64,000 nucleotides of DNA, taken from the NCBI RefSeq assembly GCF_004127445.1, contig NZ_QEXM01000033.1:124001-188000 (forward strand). Reading direction: 5' to 3'. The DNA comes from Streptomyces alfalfae (lineage in GTDB: Bacteria > Actinomycetota > Actinomycetes > Streptomycetales > Streptomycetaceae). Position 1 is the first letter of the stretch. Each line of letters starts with the position of its first letter. Under the pieces are notes generated by a model. That model saw only the letters and a program-made list of their open reading frames with translations, was not told the origin of the DNA and ran no database searches. Positions 33,250 to 41,986 of the stretch are shown here, piece after piece. The position numbers and the translations under genes were made by a program.

Positions 33250-33786
33250 TCAGCCCCTGCCCGGCCCGAGCCGCCCTTCGAGCCGCGCGAGCAGGCCGCC
33301 CAGAAGATCGCTCAGCCGCTCCTGGTCCCCGCCGTCGAGCACGGACAGCACGACCGTCTCGTAGGAGAGCTGCTCCGGCAGGATCGTGTCGACGAGGCCG
33401 CGCCCCGCGTCGGTGAGCCGCACGTGCGCGACCCGGCGGTCCCGCGCGTCGGCCCTGCGCTCGACGAGCGCGCGCTCCTGGAGCTGCTTGAGCCGCTTGG
33501 TGACCGCGGCCCCCGAGGAGAACGTCTCGCGGGCCAGCTCCCCGGGCGTCAGCTCGTGCCCGGTGCGGCGCAACGCGCCGAGCAGGTCGAACTCCGCCCG
33601 CGTCAGGCCCGCCCGGCGCAGCGGCGCGTCCTCGGCCTGCTGGAGGAGGGCCGCGCAGCGGTTGATGCGGCCGATCACCTCCATCGGCCCGGTGTCGATG
33701 TCGGGGCGCACCGCCTGCCACTGCCGCACCACCGCGGCCACGGTGTCGCCGCCGGCCTCCGCCGCCGGGCCGTTCTCTGCTCTCAT
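33250..33786 (-). CDS. MarR-family regulator in operon with FUSC protein
   Basis: 178 residues. MarR winged helix: LTRAEFDLLGALRRTGHELTPGELARETFSSGAAVTKRLKQLQERALVE and the wing DARDRRVAHVRLTDAG. Its ATG overlaps the stop of the FUSC gene (33783) by four bases, so it is co-transcribed and co-translated with it. The inverted repeat at the FUSC promoter (35517-35538) is its likely operator, giving autoregulation. A small-molecule or drug-responsive role is probable. Confidence 0.93.
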   Translation of the reverse strand: MRAENGPAAEAGGDTVAAVVRQWQAVRPDIDTGPMEVIGRINRCAALLQQAEDAPLRRAGLTRAEFDLLGALRRTGHELTPGELARETFSSGAAVTKRLKQLQERALVERRADARDRRVAHVRLTDAGRGLVDTILPEQLSYETVVLSVLDGGDQERLSDLLGGLLARLEGRLGPGRG

Positions 33787-35513
33787 GCTGGTGCGCCCTC
33801 CCAGGCGTCGGCGGCCCCTTCGCGGACCCGCGTGGCCGGTCCGTTCTCGCGGCTCCTTCGTACCGTCGCCGCGAGCGTACGGTGTCCGGCGCGCTCGGCG
33901 GCGACCACCCGCTGTTCGGGCAGCGCGCGCTGCCACCATTCGCCCGCCGCGGCGTCGGCCGCGGCGCGCAGTTCGACCAGGGCCGCGGTGAGCCGGCGCC
34001 GCGCGGGCTCGACCGGTCCCGAGCCGGCCGCGAGGCCCGCCTCGGCCCGCTCCGTCGCCCGCTCGGCGGCGGCGAGTGCCCGCTCGATGTGGTCGGTGGC
34101 GCGCCGGTTGGTGACGAGGATCGCGGCGGCGACGCCGAGCACGGCCCCGACGAGGGTGTCCACGACGCGGTCGAGGATCAGTTCCCCCGGCCGCTGGAAC
34201 CGCGCGAACTCGGTGACGAGCAGCGCCATGGGCGTCACGCAGACGCTGCCCATCCAGTAGTTCCGGCTGATCAGCGCCTCCGCGCCGAAGGCGAGCGCGA
34301 GGCAGCTCACGATGAGTTCCGCGTGGCCGAGGTGGGCGAAGGGCGCGATGGCGGCGAAGGCGAGCACCCCGACGAGGTTGCCGACCACGCGCTGCACGCC
34401 GCGGTTCCAGGTGAGGGTGAGGTTCGCCTGGTAGAGGGAGGCGGCGGTGACCAGGGCCCAGTAGGGGCGGCCGACGCCGAGGGCGAGTGAGGCGTAGCCG
34501 GCGAGGGCGCAGCCGACCGCGGTGCGCAGCGTGATGGGCAGCAGCGGGGAACCGGGCCCGAGCCTGCGCCACAGCGGCACGGCGGGGCCCGCGAGTTCGG
34601 CCTCGACGCCGAGCAGCTCGTCCCGCTCACCGGGGCGTACGTCGGCGGGGCGCGGCACGGCGCCCGTGCCGCGCAGCTTCGCCGCCCAGGCGCGCAGCGC
34701 GCCGGGGTCCGCGGCGTCGGGCGCGGCGAGGGCCTCTTCGGCGCGGACGACGAGGCAGCCCAGGGCGCGGCGGGCCGCGGTGCGGCTGCCGGTGGCGAGC
34801 AGGGCCTGCCAGGCGGCGTGCACGGCTCCCGCGGCGGCGGAGCGGGCGCGCTCGGCGGCGGCCCCCTCGCCCCCGGCCCGCGCGGCGTCCGCGTACGCGG
34901 CGGCGGCACGCAGGGCGCGGGCGGTGGCCCGGCGCTCGGGGCCGTGCGGGCGCAGGAGCGCGGGCGCCATGCCGACGAGCCACGCCACGGCGCCCCCGGC
35001 GAGGGTGAGCGCGAGGTGCGCGGGGACCTGGCCGAGGGTGCTGGGCGCGAAGAGCGTCGCCGAGCTGATGAAGGTGAAGATCAGGTGCCCCGGCGGCCCG
35101 ATGCGGGTCGCGTCGCACAGCGTCTTCTGCAGGGCGGCGAGCACCGCGCCGACGGCGACGAGGACCGCGGCGGAGCCGGTCAGCGAGGCGGTGACGAGGG
35201 CGGCGGCCACGCTCGCCGTCATTCCGGCGACGACCCAGGCCAGGGCGCGCGCCCTGGCGGCGTACGGGAGGTGGTGCGTGTACAGGGCGCAGAACGACCC
35301 GGCCATCGTGTACATCACCAGGTCGAGCCGGCCGAGGGCCAGCAGCGTGAGGTCGGGGATCGCGGTGGCGACGACGACGCTGCAGGCCGGCTTGAACCAG
35401 GTGTCGGACGGCTTGTTGGGGCGGAGCACCCCGGCGAGCGGCAGCCGCCGGACGCGGGCGGGGCGGTGGGGCGCGGCGGATGTGGGCGGGGTGGACGACG
35501 ACGGACTGCTCAT
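33783..35513 (-). CDS. FUSC-family membrane transporter
   Basis: 576 residues. Two blocks of about five or six transmembrane helices (about 40-190 and 350-470) separated by a soluble helical region, with WNRGVQRVVGNLVGVLAFAAI, a typical FUSC signature, in the second. FUSC (fusaric acid resistance-like) proteins are thought to export aromatic acids or other small molecules. The start is ATG 35513 (MSSPSSSTPPT); a longer open frame upstream is not supported. First gene of the FUSC-MarR operon. Another FUSC protein lies at 62439-63947. Confidence 0.9.
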   Translation of the reverse strand: MSSPSSSTPPTSAAPHRPARVRRLPLAGVLRPNKPSDTWFKPACSVVVATAIPDLTLLALGRLDLVMYTMAGSFCALYTHHLPYAARARALAWVVAGMTASVAAALVTASLTGSAAVLVAVGAVLAALQKTLCDATRIGPPGHLIFTFISSATLFAPSTLGQVPAHLALTLAGGAVAWLVGMAPALLRPHGPERRATARALRAAAAYADAARAGGEGAAAERARSAAAGAVHAAWQALLATGSRTAARRALGCLVVRAEEALAAPDAADPGALRAWAAKLRGTGAVPRPADVRPGERDELLGVEAELAGPAVPLWRRLGPGSPLLPITLRTAVGCALAGYASLALGVGRPYWALVTAASLYQANLTLTWNRGVQRVVGNLVGVLAFAAIAPFAHLGHAELIVSCLALAFGAEALISRNYWMGSVCVTPMALLVTEFARFQRPGELILDRVVDTLVGAVLGVAAAILVTNRRATDHIERALAAAERATERAEAGLAAGSGPVEPARRRLTAALVELRAAADAAAGEWWQRALPEQRVVAAERAGHRTLAATVRRSRENGPATRVREGAADAWEGAPA

Positions 35514-35516
35514 ACC

Positions 35517-35538
35517 TAAAACCTTAGCAAGTGTTTTA
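35517..35538. promoter_or_regulatory. Operator-like inverted repeat at the FUSC promoter
   Basis: TAAAAC (35517-35522) and GTTTTA (35533-35538) are exact inverted copies. The 10 bases between them contain CTTAGCAAG, itself an inverted repeat of CTT and AAG around AGC. It is AT-rich against the surrounding DNA, ends 4 bases before the FUSC start codon, and resembles MarR operators of the TTGC-type. Probable site for the MarR protein of the operon. Confidence 0.65.
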
Positions 35539-35705
35539 CCTGCAAAATATCGACCCTCGCGGTGGCCCTCCCGCACCCCCGAGGGCGCCCCACCCTGAGC
35601 GGGCCACACCCCCCGTGCGCTCCCGGTGCACCCCCTTGCGCCCGCATACGGCCCGGCGGACCCGGGCATCGACCCGACGACACCGTCGACAGGGGGAGGT
35701 GCGCG

Positions 35706-36284
35706 GTGCACGGACCGGTGCAGGCCGCCTGGCTGCTCGTGGCACTGTGCGCGGCGACCGGGGCCTACTGCCTGCTGCGGATGCGCAGCCGTATCGAGGA
35801 ACAGCGCCGCACTGCGGGCGGTGAGGCGCTCATGGGCTTCGGTATGGCGGTGATGGCCGCGCCCGCGGCGGTCGTCGCCCTGCCGCGCTGGACCTGGGCC
35901 GTCAGCGCGGCGGTGTTCGCCGCCGCGACGCTGCACGGGCTGTGGCTCTCCCTGGGCCCCGCGCGCTCGGACCGCCACCACGTCCACCATCTGATCGGCG
36001 CCCTGGCCATGGTGTACATGTCGGTGGCGATGATCGCGGCGCCGGGCGGTCACGCGGGCCACGGCGGCACGGGCCTCCCGCCGCTGACCGGGGCCCTGCT
36101 GCTCTACTTCGCCGGATACGTCTTGTGGTCCGGGGCACGGCTCGCCCCCGCCAGGACGGTCGCGGCGGGGGAAGGCGCCGTCGGCGGAGCGCCGGTGCTC
36201 GGGTGGGGGGACAGACCCGAGCTGGCGCTCGCGTGCAGGCTCTCGATGGGCATGGGAATGCTGGCGATGCTGCTCACGCTCTGA
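35706..36284 (+). CDS. DUF5134 membrane protein
   Basis: 192 residues, five or six predicted transmembrane helices. The His-rich segment SDRHHVHHLIGALAMVYM (about 92-109) followed by GGHAGHGG could bind a metal such as copper. I recognise it as DUF5134, frequent near M56 peptidases in Streptomyces; one follows at 37151 after an inverted HAD gene. The start is GTG 35706, with GGGAGG about seven bases upstream. Function unknown. Convergent with the HAD gene, overlapping it by 11 bases. Confidence 0.8.
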   Translation: MHGPVQAAWLLVALCAATGAYCLLRMRSRIEEQRRTAGGEALMGFGMAVMAAPAAVVALPRWTWAVSAAVFAAATLHGLWLSLGPARSDRHHVHHLIGALAMVYMSVAMIAAPGGHAGHGGTGLPPLTGALLLYFAGYVLWSGARLAPARTVAAGEGAVGGAPVLGWGDRPELALACRLSMGMGMLAMLLTL

Positions 36285-36936
36285 CCGCGGCGGCCCTCTG
36301 GGAGATCATCGCGGCGAGCACGGTGAGACTGTCGAGCTGGCAGTCCGCCGCCTCGGCGACGGCCGGGTCGTTCGCCCACAGGTGCCCCCACGGGCCCCGG
36401 CGCAGATGGGCGGTGCGGAGGCCGGCCTGCCGGGCGGGGAAGATGTCGTGGGCCGGGTGGTCCCCCACGTAGAGCGTCTCGGCGGGCCCCGCCTGGGAGA
36501 CTTCGAGCACCTTCGCGAAGAACGCGGGGTCCGGCTTCGCCACGCCCCACTCCCCCGAGGTGGCGACCGCGTCGGCGGGCAGATCGAGGTCGCGCAACAG
36601 CTCGGCGGCGCGCGCGGTCCCGTTGCCCGCGATGACGACACGGATGCCGAGCTTGTGCAGGGCGCCGAGGGCGGGCCGCACGTCCGGATAGAGATCGGCC
36701 TCGCCGATGTGCTCGCCCCGGCCCGCGCCCTCGCGCGCACGCTCCGCCGACTCGACGTCCATGTCGGGACTGACGAGCTTGAGGGCGTCCTTGCCGTCCC
36801 TGCCCTGGGCGACGACGGCGCCCACGAGCACGGAGAGGGTATGGCTCGGGACCTTCAGCCAGTTCGCCCATGAGGTCCAGTAGCGGTCGTCTTTGGTGAG
36901 GGTCTCCCCCACGTCGAACACAATGGTCTCGATCAT
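36274..36936 (-). CDS. HAD-superfamily hydrolase
   Basis: 220 residues. HAD motifs: motif I IVFDVGETLT (first Asp near residue 7; the second, usually Asp, is Glu, DxG-E instead of DxDxT), motif II VVIAGNGTARA (with Asn-Gly rather than Ser/Thr), motif III KPDPAFF and motif IV VGDHPAHD. It belongs to the HAD-IA group (YjjG/phosphoglycolate phosphatase-like). Substrate unknown. ATG 36936 starts MIETIVFD; a GTG three codons earlier (VRT) is possible. No clear ribosome site. Confidence 0.88.
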   Translation of the reverse strand: MIETIVFDVGETLTKDDRYWTSWANWLKVPSHTLSVLVGAVVAQGRDGKDALKLVSPDMDVESAERAREGAGRGEHIGEADLYPDVRPALGALHKLGIRVVIAGNGTARAAELLRDLDLPADAVATSGEWGVAKPDPAFFAKVLEVSQAGPAETLYVGDHPAHDIFPARQAGLRTAHLRRGPWGHLWANDPAVAEAADCQLDSLTVLAAMISQRAAAVRA

Positions 36937-37150
36937 CGTCCGGACGCTACGGTGCCCCACGGCCACCGGCGCGTACGCCACTCGACGCCGCGCGACCGCG
37001 ACCCGATCGGGGAATCGGCGCTACTGCTTTCGGACCTGCCGGCCCGACCCGTGCCCGGGACCGCTGTCATGGCGCCGCCCACCGTGGCGTGCGTCACTTG
37101 CCGAGGCAGGCCATACCCTCCGGTGGCCCCGCCCTCATAGGCTGGGCGGC

Positions 37151-38086
37151 ATGATGGTCCCCGTCGCGTTGTTGCTGCTGGGCGCCCTGACCGCCGTCGT
37201 CGCACCGCGCATGCTCGCGCGGGCCGACTGGCCGGAGCGCGAACCCGTGGTCGCGCTGTGGGCCTGGCAGTGCGTCGTCGCGGCCGTCCTGCTCTGCTGC
37301 GCGCTCTCGATGATCCTGAGCGCCGCCGCCGCGTGGCAGGCCGTGCGCGGCCACGTCTTCGCCCCCGCCCCGCACGCCGTCGTCGAGGCCTACGCCCTCC
37401 AGGCCCCCGGCCCCTGGGCCGCGGCCACCGCCGTCCTGCTCGCCTGCGGCGGGGTGTGGAGCGCCGCGATGCTGACCCGTGAGATCACCCTCGCGCGGCT
37501 CCGGCGCACGGCGCGCCGCACCGAACTGCGCGACCGCGCCCCGCTGTTGCCCGGCGAGGAGCCGGGCGCGGACCGCCTCGTCGTCCTGGAGGGCGAGCGC
37601 CCCGACGCCTGGTGGCTGCCGGGCCAGGCCCCGCAGCTCGTCGTCACCACGGCCGCCCTGCGCCGGCTGAAGGGCCGTCAGCTCGATGCCGTGCTCGCCC
37701 ATGAGCAGGGCCACGCGCAGGCCCGGCACGACTGGCTGCTGCACTGCTCGGGCGCGCTGGCCGCCGGGTTCCCGCAGGTGGGGGTGTTCGCGGCGTTCCG
37801 TGACGAGATGCACCGCCTCGTGGAGCTCGCCGCCGACGACGTGGCCTCGCGCCGCTTCGGCCGGCTGACCATCGCGCTCGCCCTGGTCGAGCTGAACGAG
37901 GACCGCGGGGTGTTCGGCCCCTGCCCCACCCCGCACGCCCATGTCCCGCAGCGCGTCCACCGGCTGCTCTCCGCCCGCCCGCGCCTGACCGCGGGGCGCC
38001 GGCTGCGGCTGACGGCGACCGCGGCGCTCGTCCCGGTGATCCCGGTCCTCGTGGCCTTCGGCCCGGGGCTGCGGGCCCTGGGCTAG
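37151..38086 (+). CDS. M56-family membrane metallopeptidase (BlaR1/MecR1-like protease domain)
   Basis: 311 residues. Four predicted transmembrane helices (about 2-20, 38-58, 92-112, 285-308). The zinc motif HEQGH is at about 184-188, with the third ligand probably in ELAADDVASRR near 226. It lacks any sensor penicillin-binding domain. M56 proteins usually cleave and inactivate a BlaI/MecI-type repressor, yet no such gene is present near. ATG 37151 has GGGCGGC before it, weak; the next codon is also ATG. Function therefore unclear. Confidence 0.88.
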   Translation: MMVPVALLLLGALTAVVAPRMLARADWPEREPVVALWAWQCVVAAVLLCCALSMILSAAAAWQAVRGHVFAPAPHAVVEAYALQAPGPWAAATAVLLACGGVWSAAMLTREITLARLRRTARRTELRDRAPLLPGEEPGADRLVVLEGERPDAWWLPGQAPQLVVTTAALRRLKGRQLDAVLAHEQGHAQARHDWLLHCSGALAAGFPQVGVFAAFRDEMHRLVELAADDVASRRFGRLTIALALVELNEDRGVFGPCPTPHAHVPQRVHRLLSARPRLTAGRRLRLTATAALVPVIPVLVAFGPGLRALG

Positions 38087-38197
38087 GCCGGACCGCCCGC
38101 GGCATCACGCCCCGGCCGCCCGCGGTCGCGGCCCCCGAACCGCCCCGCGCCCTCACCGGGAGGGAATACGCCCCGCCTCGTCGGCAAGGATCACTGC

Positions 38198-38884
38198 ATG
38201 CACCCCGCGTCGACCGACTCCCCGCCCCGCCCGCCCTGCCGCCGGGCCACGCTCGTCGCCGCGCTGTTCGGCGTCCCCGGACTCCTGCTGCTGCTCCTGG
38301 TGGAGCTGGAGTGGGGTCCGCTGACCGCCCTGGACAAGGACATCGCGCGCACGACGCACCGCTGGGCGGTGGCCGATCCCGACGCCACCCAGGCGAGCCG
38401 CATCCTCACCGACTGGGTCTGGGACCCCTGGACGATGCGCGCCCTGTGCGCGGCGGCGGTGCTCTGGCTGGTGGCGCGCGGCGCCCGGCGGCTCGCGCTC
38501 TGGGTCGCGGGCTCCTGCCTGGTGGCCTCGGTGGTGCAGCAGGCGCTGAAGGCGGCGGTCGACCGCCCGCGCCCGGTGTGGTCCGACCCGGTGGACTCCG
38601 CGCACTACGCGGCGTTCCCCTCCGGCCACGCGATGACGGCGGCCGTCGTCTGCGGCCTCCTCCTGTGGCTGCTGCGCCTGCACGGCGCGGGCCCCGCCCT
38701 GTGGCGCACGGCCCTCGCCCTGGCCGTGCTCTCCGTCGCCGGAGTGGGCCTGACCCGCGTCTGGCTCGGTGTCCACTGGCCGACGGACGTCCTCGGCGGC
38801 TGGCTGTTCGGCGCTCTCGTGGTGGTCCTCACCGTCACGACGTACGCACGCGGGACCGCGCGCCGGGACGTGGCCGGCACCTGA
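38198..38884 (+). CDS. PAP2-family phosphatase
   Basis: 228 residues, about five or six transmembrane helices. Motif 1 K-AAVDRP-RP, motif 2 FPSGHAMTA and motif 3 TRVWLGVHWPTDVLGG with the nucleophile His and the Asp, all kept. Family members act on undecaprenyl pyrophosphate or phosphatidic acid; a cell-wall carrier recycling role is possible. The ATG 38198 follows AAGGAT 9 bases upstream. Third PAP2 domain in this window. Confidence 0.92.
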   Translation: MHPASTDSPPRPPCRRATLVAALFGVPGLLLLLLVELEWGPLTALDKDIARTTHRWAVADPDATQASRILTDWVWDPWTMRALCAAAVLWLVARGARRLALWVAGSCLVASVVQQALKAAVDRPRPVWSDPVDSAHYAAFPSGHAMTAAVVCGLLLWLLRLHGAGPALWRTALALAVLSVAGVGLTRVWLGVHWPTDVLGGWLFGALVVVLTVTTYARGTARRDVAGT

Positions 38885-38942
38885 CCGGTGGCCCGGGGGA
38901 CGCTCTTGACCGCCGGCCGGCCGCTGCCCGAGCACGCGGCTC

Positions 38943-39761
38943 ATGACGATCAAGGGCGTGCTCTTCGACTTCTCCGGGACCCTCTTCCGCGTCGAGTCCA
39001 CCGAGGATTGGCTGCGCGCCGGGCTCGACGGCCTCGGACTGGCCTGGTCCGGGGCCGAGGTGACGCGGACCGCCGCGGCCCTCGAACGGGCGGGCGCGCT
39101 GCCGGGCGGGGCGTCTCCGGCCGAGGTGCCGGGCCACCTGGCCACGGCGTGGGCGGTGCGCGACCACAGCGCCGAGCGGCACAGGGCCGCGTACACGGGG
39201 CTCGCACGTGAGGTGCCGCTGCCGGACCCGCGCCTGTACGACGCGCTGTACGCCCGGCACATGCACCCGCGGGCCTGGCGTCCGTACGCCGACGCCGCCG
39301 AGGTGCTCGCCGGGCTCCGCGAGCGGGGCGTCGGCGTCGCGGTGGTCAGCAACATCGGGTGGGACCTGCGGCCCGTCTTCCGCGCCCACGGCCTCGACCG
39401 CCACATCGACGCGTACGTCCTGTCGTACGAGCACGGCATCCAGAAACCCGACCCGCGGCTCTTCGCGGTGGCCTGCGAGGCGTTGGGGGCCGACCCGCGC
39501 GAGGTGCTCATGGTCGGCGACGACCGGCGGGCCGACGGCGGGGCCGCGGACCTGGGGTGCGCGGTGCGCTTCGTCGACCATCTGCCGGCGGACGAGCGGC
39601 CCGACGCGCTGCGCGCCGTGCTCGGCCTCGTCGGCGCCGACGACGGCCGCGCGGCCGTGGAACCGCCTGTGAGCAGGCAACACTCCCCCGCGGTGTTGCC
39701 TGCCCCAGGCCGGTCCGGACCGTACGGAACCCCAACGGGCCCCGCGACCGGCATGCGCTGA
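38943..39761 (+). CDS. HAD-superfamily hydrolase with hairpin-bearing 3' tail
   Basis: 272 residues. HAD-IA: motif I VLFDFSGTLF, cap (about 20-110), motif II VAVVSNIGWDLR, motif III QKPDPRLF, motif IV MVGDDRRADGGAA. The enzyme core ends near residue 240 (LGLVGADDGRAAVEP). The last 30 residues are Pro/Gly/Arg-rich and unlike HAD proteins; they read through the 11-bp hairpin at 39673-39703. Substrate unknown. Start ATG 38943. Confidence 0.88.
   Translation: MTIKGVLFDFSGTLFRVESTEDWLRAGLDGLGLAWSGAEVTRTAAALERAGALPGGASPAEVPGHLATAWAVRDHSAERHRAAYTGLAREVPLPDPRLYDALYARHMHPRAWRPYADAAEVLAGLRERGVGVAVVSNIGWDLRPVFRAHGLDRHIDAYVLSYEHGIQKPDPRLFAVACEALGADPREVLMVGDDRRADGGAADLGCAVRFVDHLPADERPDALRAVLGLVGADDGRAAVEPPVSRQHSPAVLPAPGRSGPYGTPTGPATGMR
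39673..39703 (+). terminator. Hairpin in the 3' end of the HAD gene
   Basis: GCAGGCAACAC (39673-39683) and GTGTTGCCTGC (39693-39703) are perfect inverted copies around a 9-base loop. It sits inside the coding sequence, 58 bases before the stop. It may be the terminator for the HAD transcript. Confidence 0.6.
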
Positions 39762-39762
39762 G

Positions 39763-39780
39763 TATATTGGCTCGGAGCCA
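39763..39780 (+). promoter_or_regulatory. TetR promoter with overlapping palindromic operator
   Basis: TATATT (39763-39768) is a good -10 element. The 13-bp palindrome TGGCT-CGG-AGCCA (39768-39780) starts on its last base. ATG of the TetR gene follows at 39801. The arrangement suits autorepression by the encoded regulator. Confidence 0.65.
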
Positions 39781-39800
39781 GTCAACGCAGGAGTTACAGA

Positions 39801-40466
39801 ATGTCCCCGCGGAGCCCCTCGGTCAATGAAGAGCTCCGCAGGCGTTCGCGCGAGCGGTTGCTGCAGGCGACGGTGGAGCTGGTGGCCGAGCGGGGGTACG
39901 AGGCGACGACGCTCGGGGCCATCGCCGACCGCGCGGGCGCCGCCCGCGGCCTGGTGTCCTACTACTTCCCCGGCAAGCGCCAGCTCCTCCAGTCGGCCGT
40001 GCACCGCCTGATGCACCGCACGCTGGAAGCCGCCCTCGAACGCACGCCAGGCGCGCCCGACGGTCGGGAGCGCCTGGCCCGCGCGGTCGACGCGATCCTC
40101 GGCCTGGCGCGCGACGAGCCGCTCCTCATGCGCACGCACATGGCGGGCATCCTCCAGGCGGAGGGCTTCGTGCAGTGCGCCGAGCAGCAGCGCCTCGCGG
40201 AGCTGCTGCGCGACACCGTCGAGCGCTACGGCTCGCGCGACGTCGACCGCGACTATCCCTTGCTGCGCGCCCTGCTGATGGGCGCGGTCTTCGCCCTGCT
40301 CATCCCGGGCGCCCCGATGCCGCTCGCGACGCTGCGGGCCGAGCTCTTCCAGCGGTACGGCCTGGAGTGGGAGCTCGGCGTCCCGCCGGGCGGGCGGCCG
40401 CCCGGCGGGACACCTCCTCAGTTGTCGTTCCGTCCCCAGCGGCCCGCGGGGCCTCAGTCGAAGTAG
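39801..40466 (+). CDS. TetR-family regulator
   Basis: 221 residues. HTH: ERLLQATVELVAERGYEATTLGAIADRAGAARGLVSYYFPGKRQLL (about 17-62). The C-terminal part is helical and ligand-binding; the final 35 residues (PPGGRPPGGTPP onward) are low-complexity and encoded by a 14-bp hairpin that may end the convergent LVIVD transcript. Probably represses itself via 39768-39780. Target genes unknown. It overlaps the LVIVD gene by 13 bases at the 3' ends. Confidence 0.9.
   Translation: MSPRSPSVNEELRRRSRERLLQATVELVAERGYEATTLGAIADRAGAARGLVSYYFPGKRQLLQSAVHRLMHRTLEAALERTPGAPDGRERLARAVDAILGLARDEPLLMRTHMAGILQAEGFVQCAEQQRLAELLRDTVERYGSRDVDRDYPLLRALLMGAVFALLIPGAPMPLATLRAELFQRYGLEWELGVPPGGRPPGGTPPQLSFRPQRPAGPQSK
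40380..40411. terminator. 14-bp hairpin inside the TetR 3' end, downstream of LVIVD
   Basis: GTCCCGCCGGGCGG (40380-40393) pairs perfectly with CCGCCCGGCGGGAC (40398-40411) around a 4-base loop GCGG. Read from the complement strand, it begins 43 bases after the LVIVD stop codon (40454), a usual position for a terminator. In the TetR frame it encodes PPGGRPPGG. Confidence 0.65.
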
Positions 40467-41959
40467 TCGGGCTGCGTCTGGACGTTGAGCTCACCGAGCC
40501 GGACGCGTTCCGCGGCCTTGACCCGCTTGTCGTCGATCTTCAGGACGTCGAGTCCCATCGCCATGTCGTTCGAGTAGACCCGGCCGTTGTAGTAGTACGC
40601 CGACCAGGAGCCGGCGGTCGTGATCTTGTCGGTGGCGTGCGGACCGCGCTCGAAGTAGCCGATCTCCCTGGGCCTGCTGGAGTCGGTGAAGTCCCAGACG
40701 GAGACGCCGCCCTGGTACCAGGCCTGGACCATGAGGTCCTTGCCCTTGACGGGGATCAGCGAGCCGTTGTGCGCCACGCAGTTCTCCGTGGCGGCCTGGT
40801 GGCGCGGGATCTTGAAGTAGCTCCGGAAGACGAGCTTGCGCTTGTCGCCCTTGCCCTGGACGTCGTAGATGCCGTTGGCGCCGCGCTTCGGTCCGGTGGC
40901 CTCGTCACAGGTGGCGCCGGAGCCGCCGCCGAGCTCGTCGGTGAAGACGATCTTGTCCGCCTTCTGGTTGAAGGTCGCCGAGTGCCAGAACGCGAAGTTC
41001 TCGTTGTCCTGCACCTGGTCGATGATCTTCGGGTTCTCCGGGTCCTTGATGGAGAACAGCAGGCCGTCGCCCATGCAGGCGCCCGCCGCGAGGTCCTTCG
41101 ATGGCAGCACCGTGATGTCGTGGCAGCCGGTGGTCTTGGAGACGCCCGGGTGGGTGGGCCCGCCCGGGTTGCCGCCGCCGTCGGGTCCCTCACCGGGGAA
41201 AAGCACGGGGAAGTTCACGACCGCGGCCTTCTGCGGGGCCTTGCGCGGCACCTTGATGACGGAGATCCCGTCGTGCGGCGGTCGGCAGTCCGGGAAGGCG
41301 GCGTTCGGTGAGTACGAGGAGACGTACACGTAGACGTCGCGCTTCTTCGGCACCAGCGTGTGCGTGTGGGAGCCGCAGGCGGTCTCGACGGCCGCGACGT
41401 ACCGCGGGTTCTTCTTGTCGCTGATGTCGAAGACCTTCATGCCCTCCCAGGAGGACTTCTCCGTCGCGGGCTGGGAGGTGCTGTTGCAGGAGTTGTCGCT
41501 GCGCGAGGAGTCGGTGGACAGGAAGAGCAGGTTCCCCGAGACGGAGACGTCGTTCTGCCCGCCGGGGCAGAGCACTTGGGAGACCGTTTTCGGTGAATCC
41601 GGGTCGCTGATGTCGAAGATGCGGAAGCCGTCGTAGTTGCCGGCGAACGCGTACCTGCCCTGGAAGGCGATGTCGGTGTTCAAGCCCGGCAGGGCGTCCT
41701 TCGGGACGTTGGCGAGGTGCTCGATGTTGGCCGAGTGGACGACCTCGCCCGGCCCGGGTATCTCACCGCGCTCGACGGCCTCGCGCGCCGCTGCGGCGTC
41801 GCTCTTGGAGACGCTCCTCGGGGCCGCCGCGTCGGGGTCACCGGGATCGGGGGTCGCGCCGGCGGGCGCCACGGTGAGCAGCGTGGCGAGGAGACCGGCC
41901 GCCACGGCTCCGACTCCCAGGCGTCTGCGCCGCGTTCGAGGGCTGTTCAACAGGGTCAC
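40454..41959 (-). CDS. Secreted LVIVD-repeat beta-propeller protein
   Basis: 501 residues. Signal peptide: RRRR, then GVGAVAAGLLATLLTVAPAGA, cleavage near residue 35. The mature protein has several propeller repeats such as FRIFDISDPDSPKTVSQV, MKVFDISDKKNPRYVAAV, LLFSIKDPENPKIIDQV and VSVWDFTDSSRPREIGYF. This is the LVIVD repeat family, whose function is unknown; this group is frequently next to a DUF305 lipoprotein, and here that gene is divergent from it. ATG 41959. Confidence 0.85.
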   Translation of the reverse strand: MTLLNSPRTRRRRLGVGAVAAGLLATLLTVAPAGATPDPGDPDAAAPRSVSKSDAAAAREAVERGEIPGPGEVVHSANIEHLANVPKDALPGLNTDIAFQGRYAFAGNYDGFRIFDISDPDSPKTVSQVLCPGGQNDVSVSGNLLFLSTDSSRSDNSCNSTSQPATEKSSWEGMKVFDISDKKNPRYVAAVETACGSHTHTLVPKKRDVYVYVSSYSPNAAFPDCRPPHDGISVIKVPRKAPQKAAVVNFPVLFPGEGPDGGGNPGGPTHPGVSKTTGCHDITVLPSKDLAAGACMGDGLLFSIKDPENPKIIDQVQDNENFAFWHSATFNQKADKIVFTDELGGGSGATCDEATGPKRGANGIYDVQGKGDKRKLVFRSYFKIPRHQAATENCVAHNGSLIPVKGKDLMVQAWYQGGVSVWDFTDSSRPREIGYFERGPHATDKITTAGSWSAYYYNGRVYSNDMAMGLDVLKIDDKRVKAAERVRLGELNVQTQPDYFD

Positions 41960-41986
41960 TGCGTCCTCCCTTGTCGCCGTTCGGAG

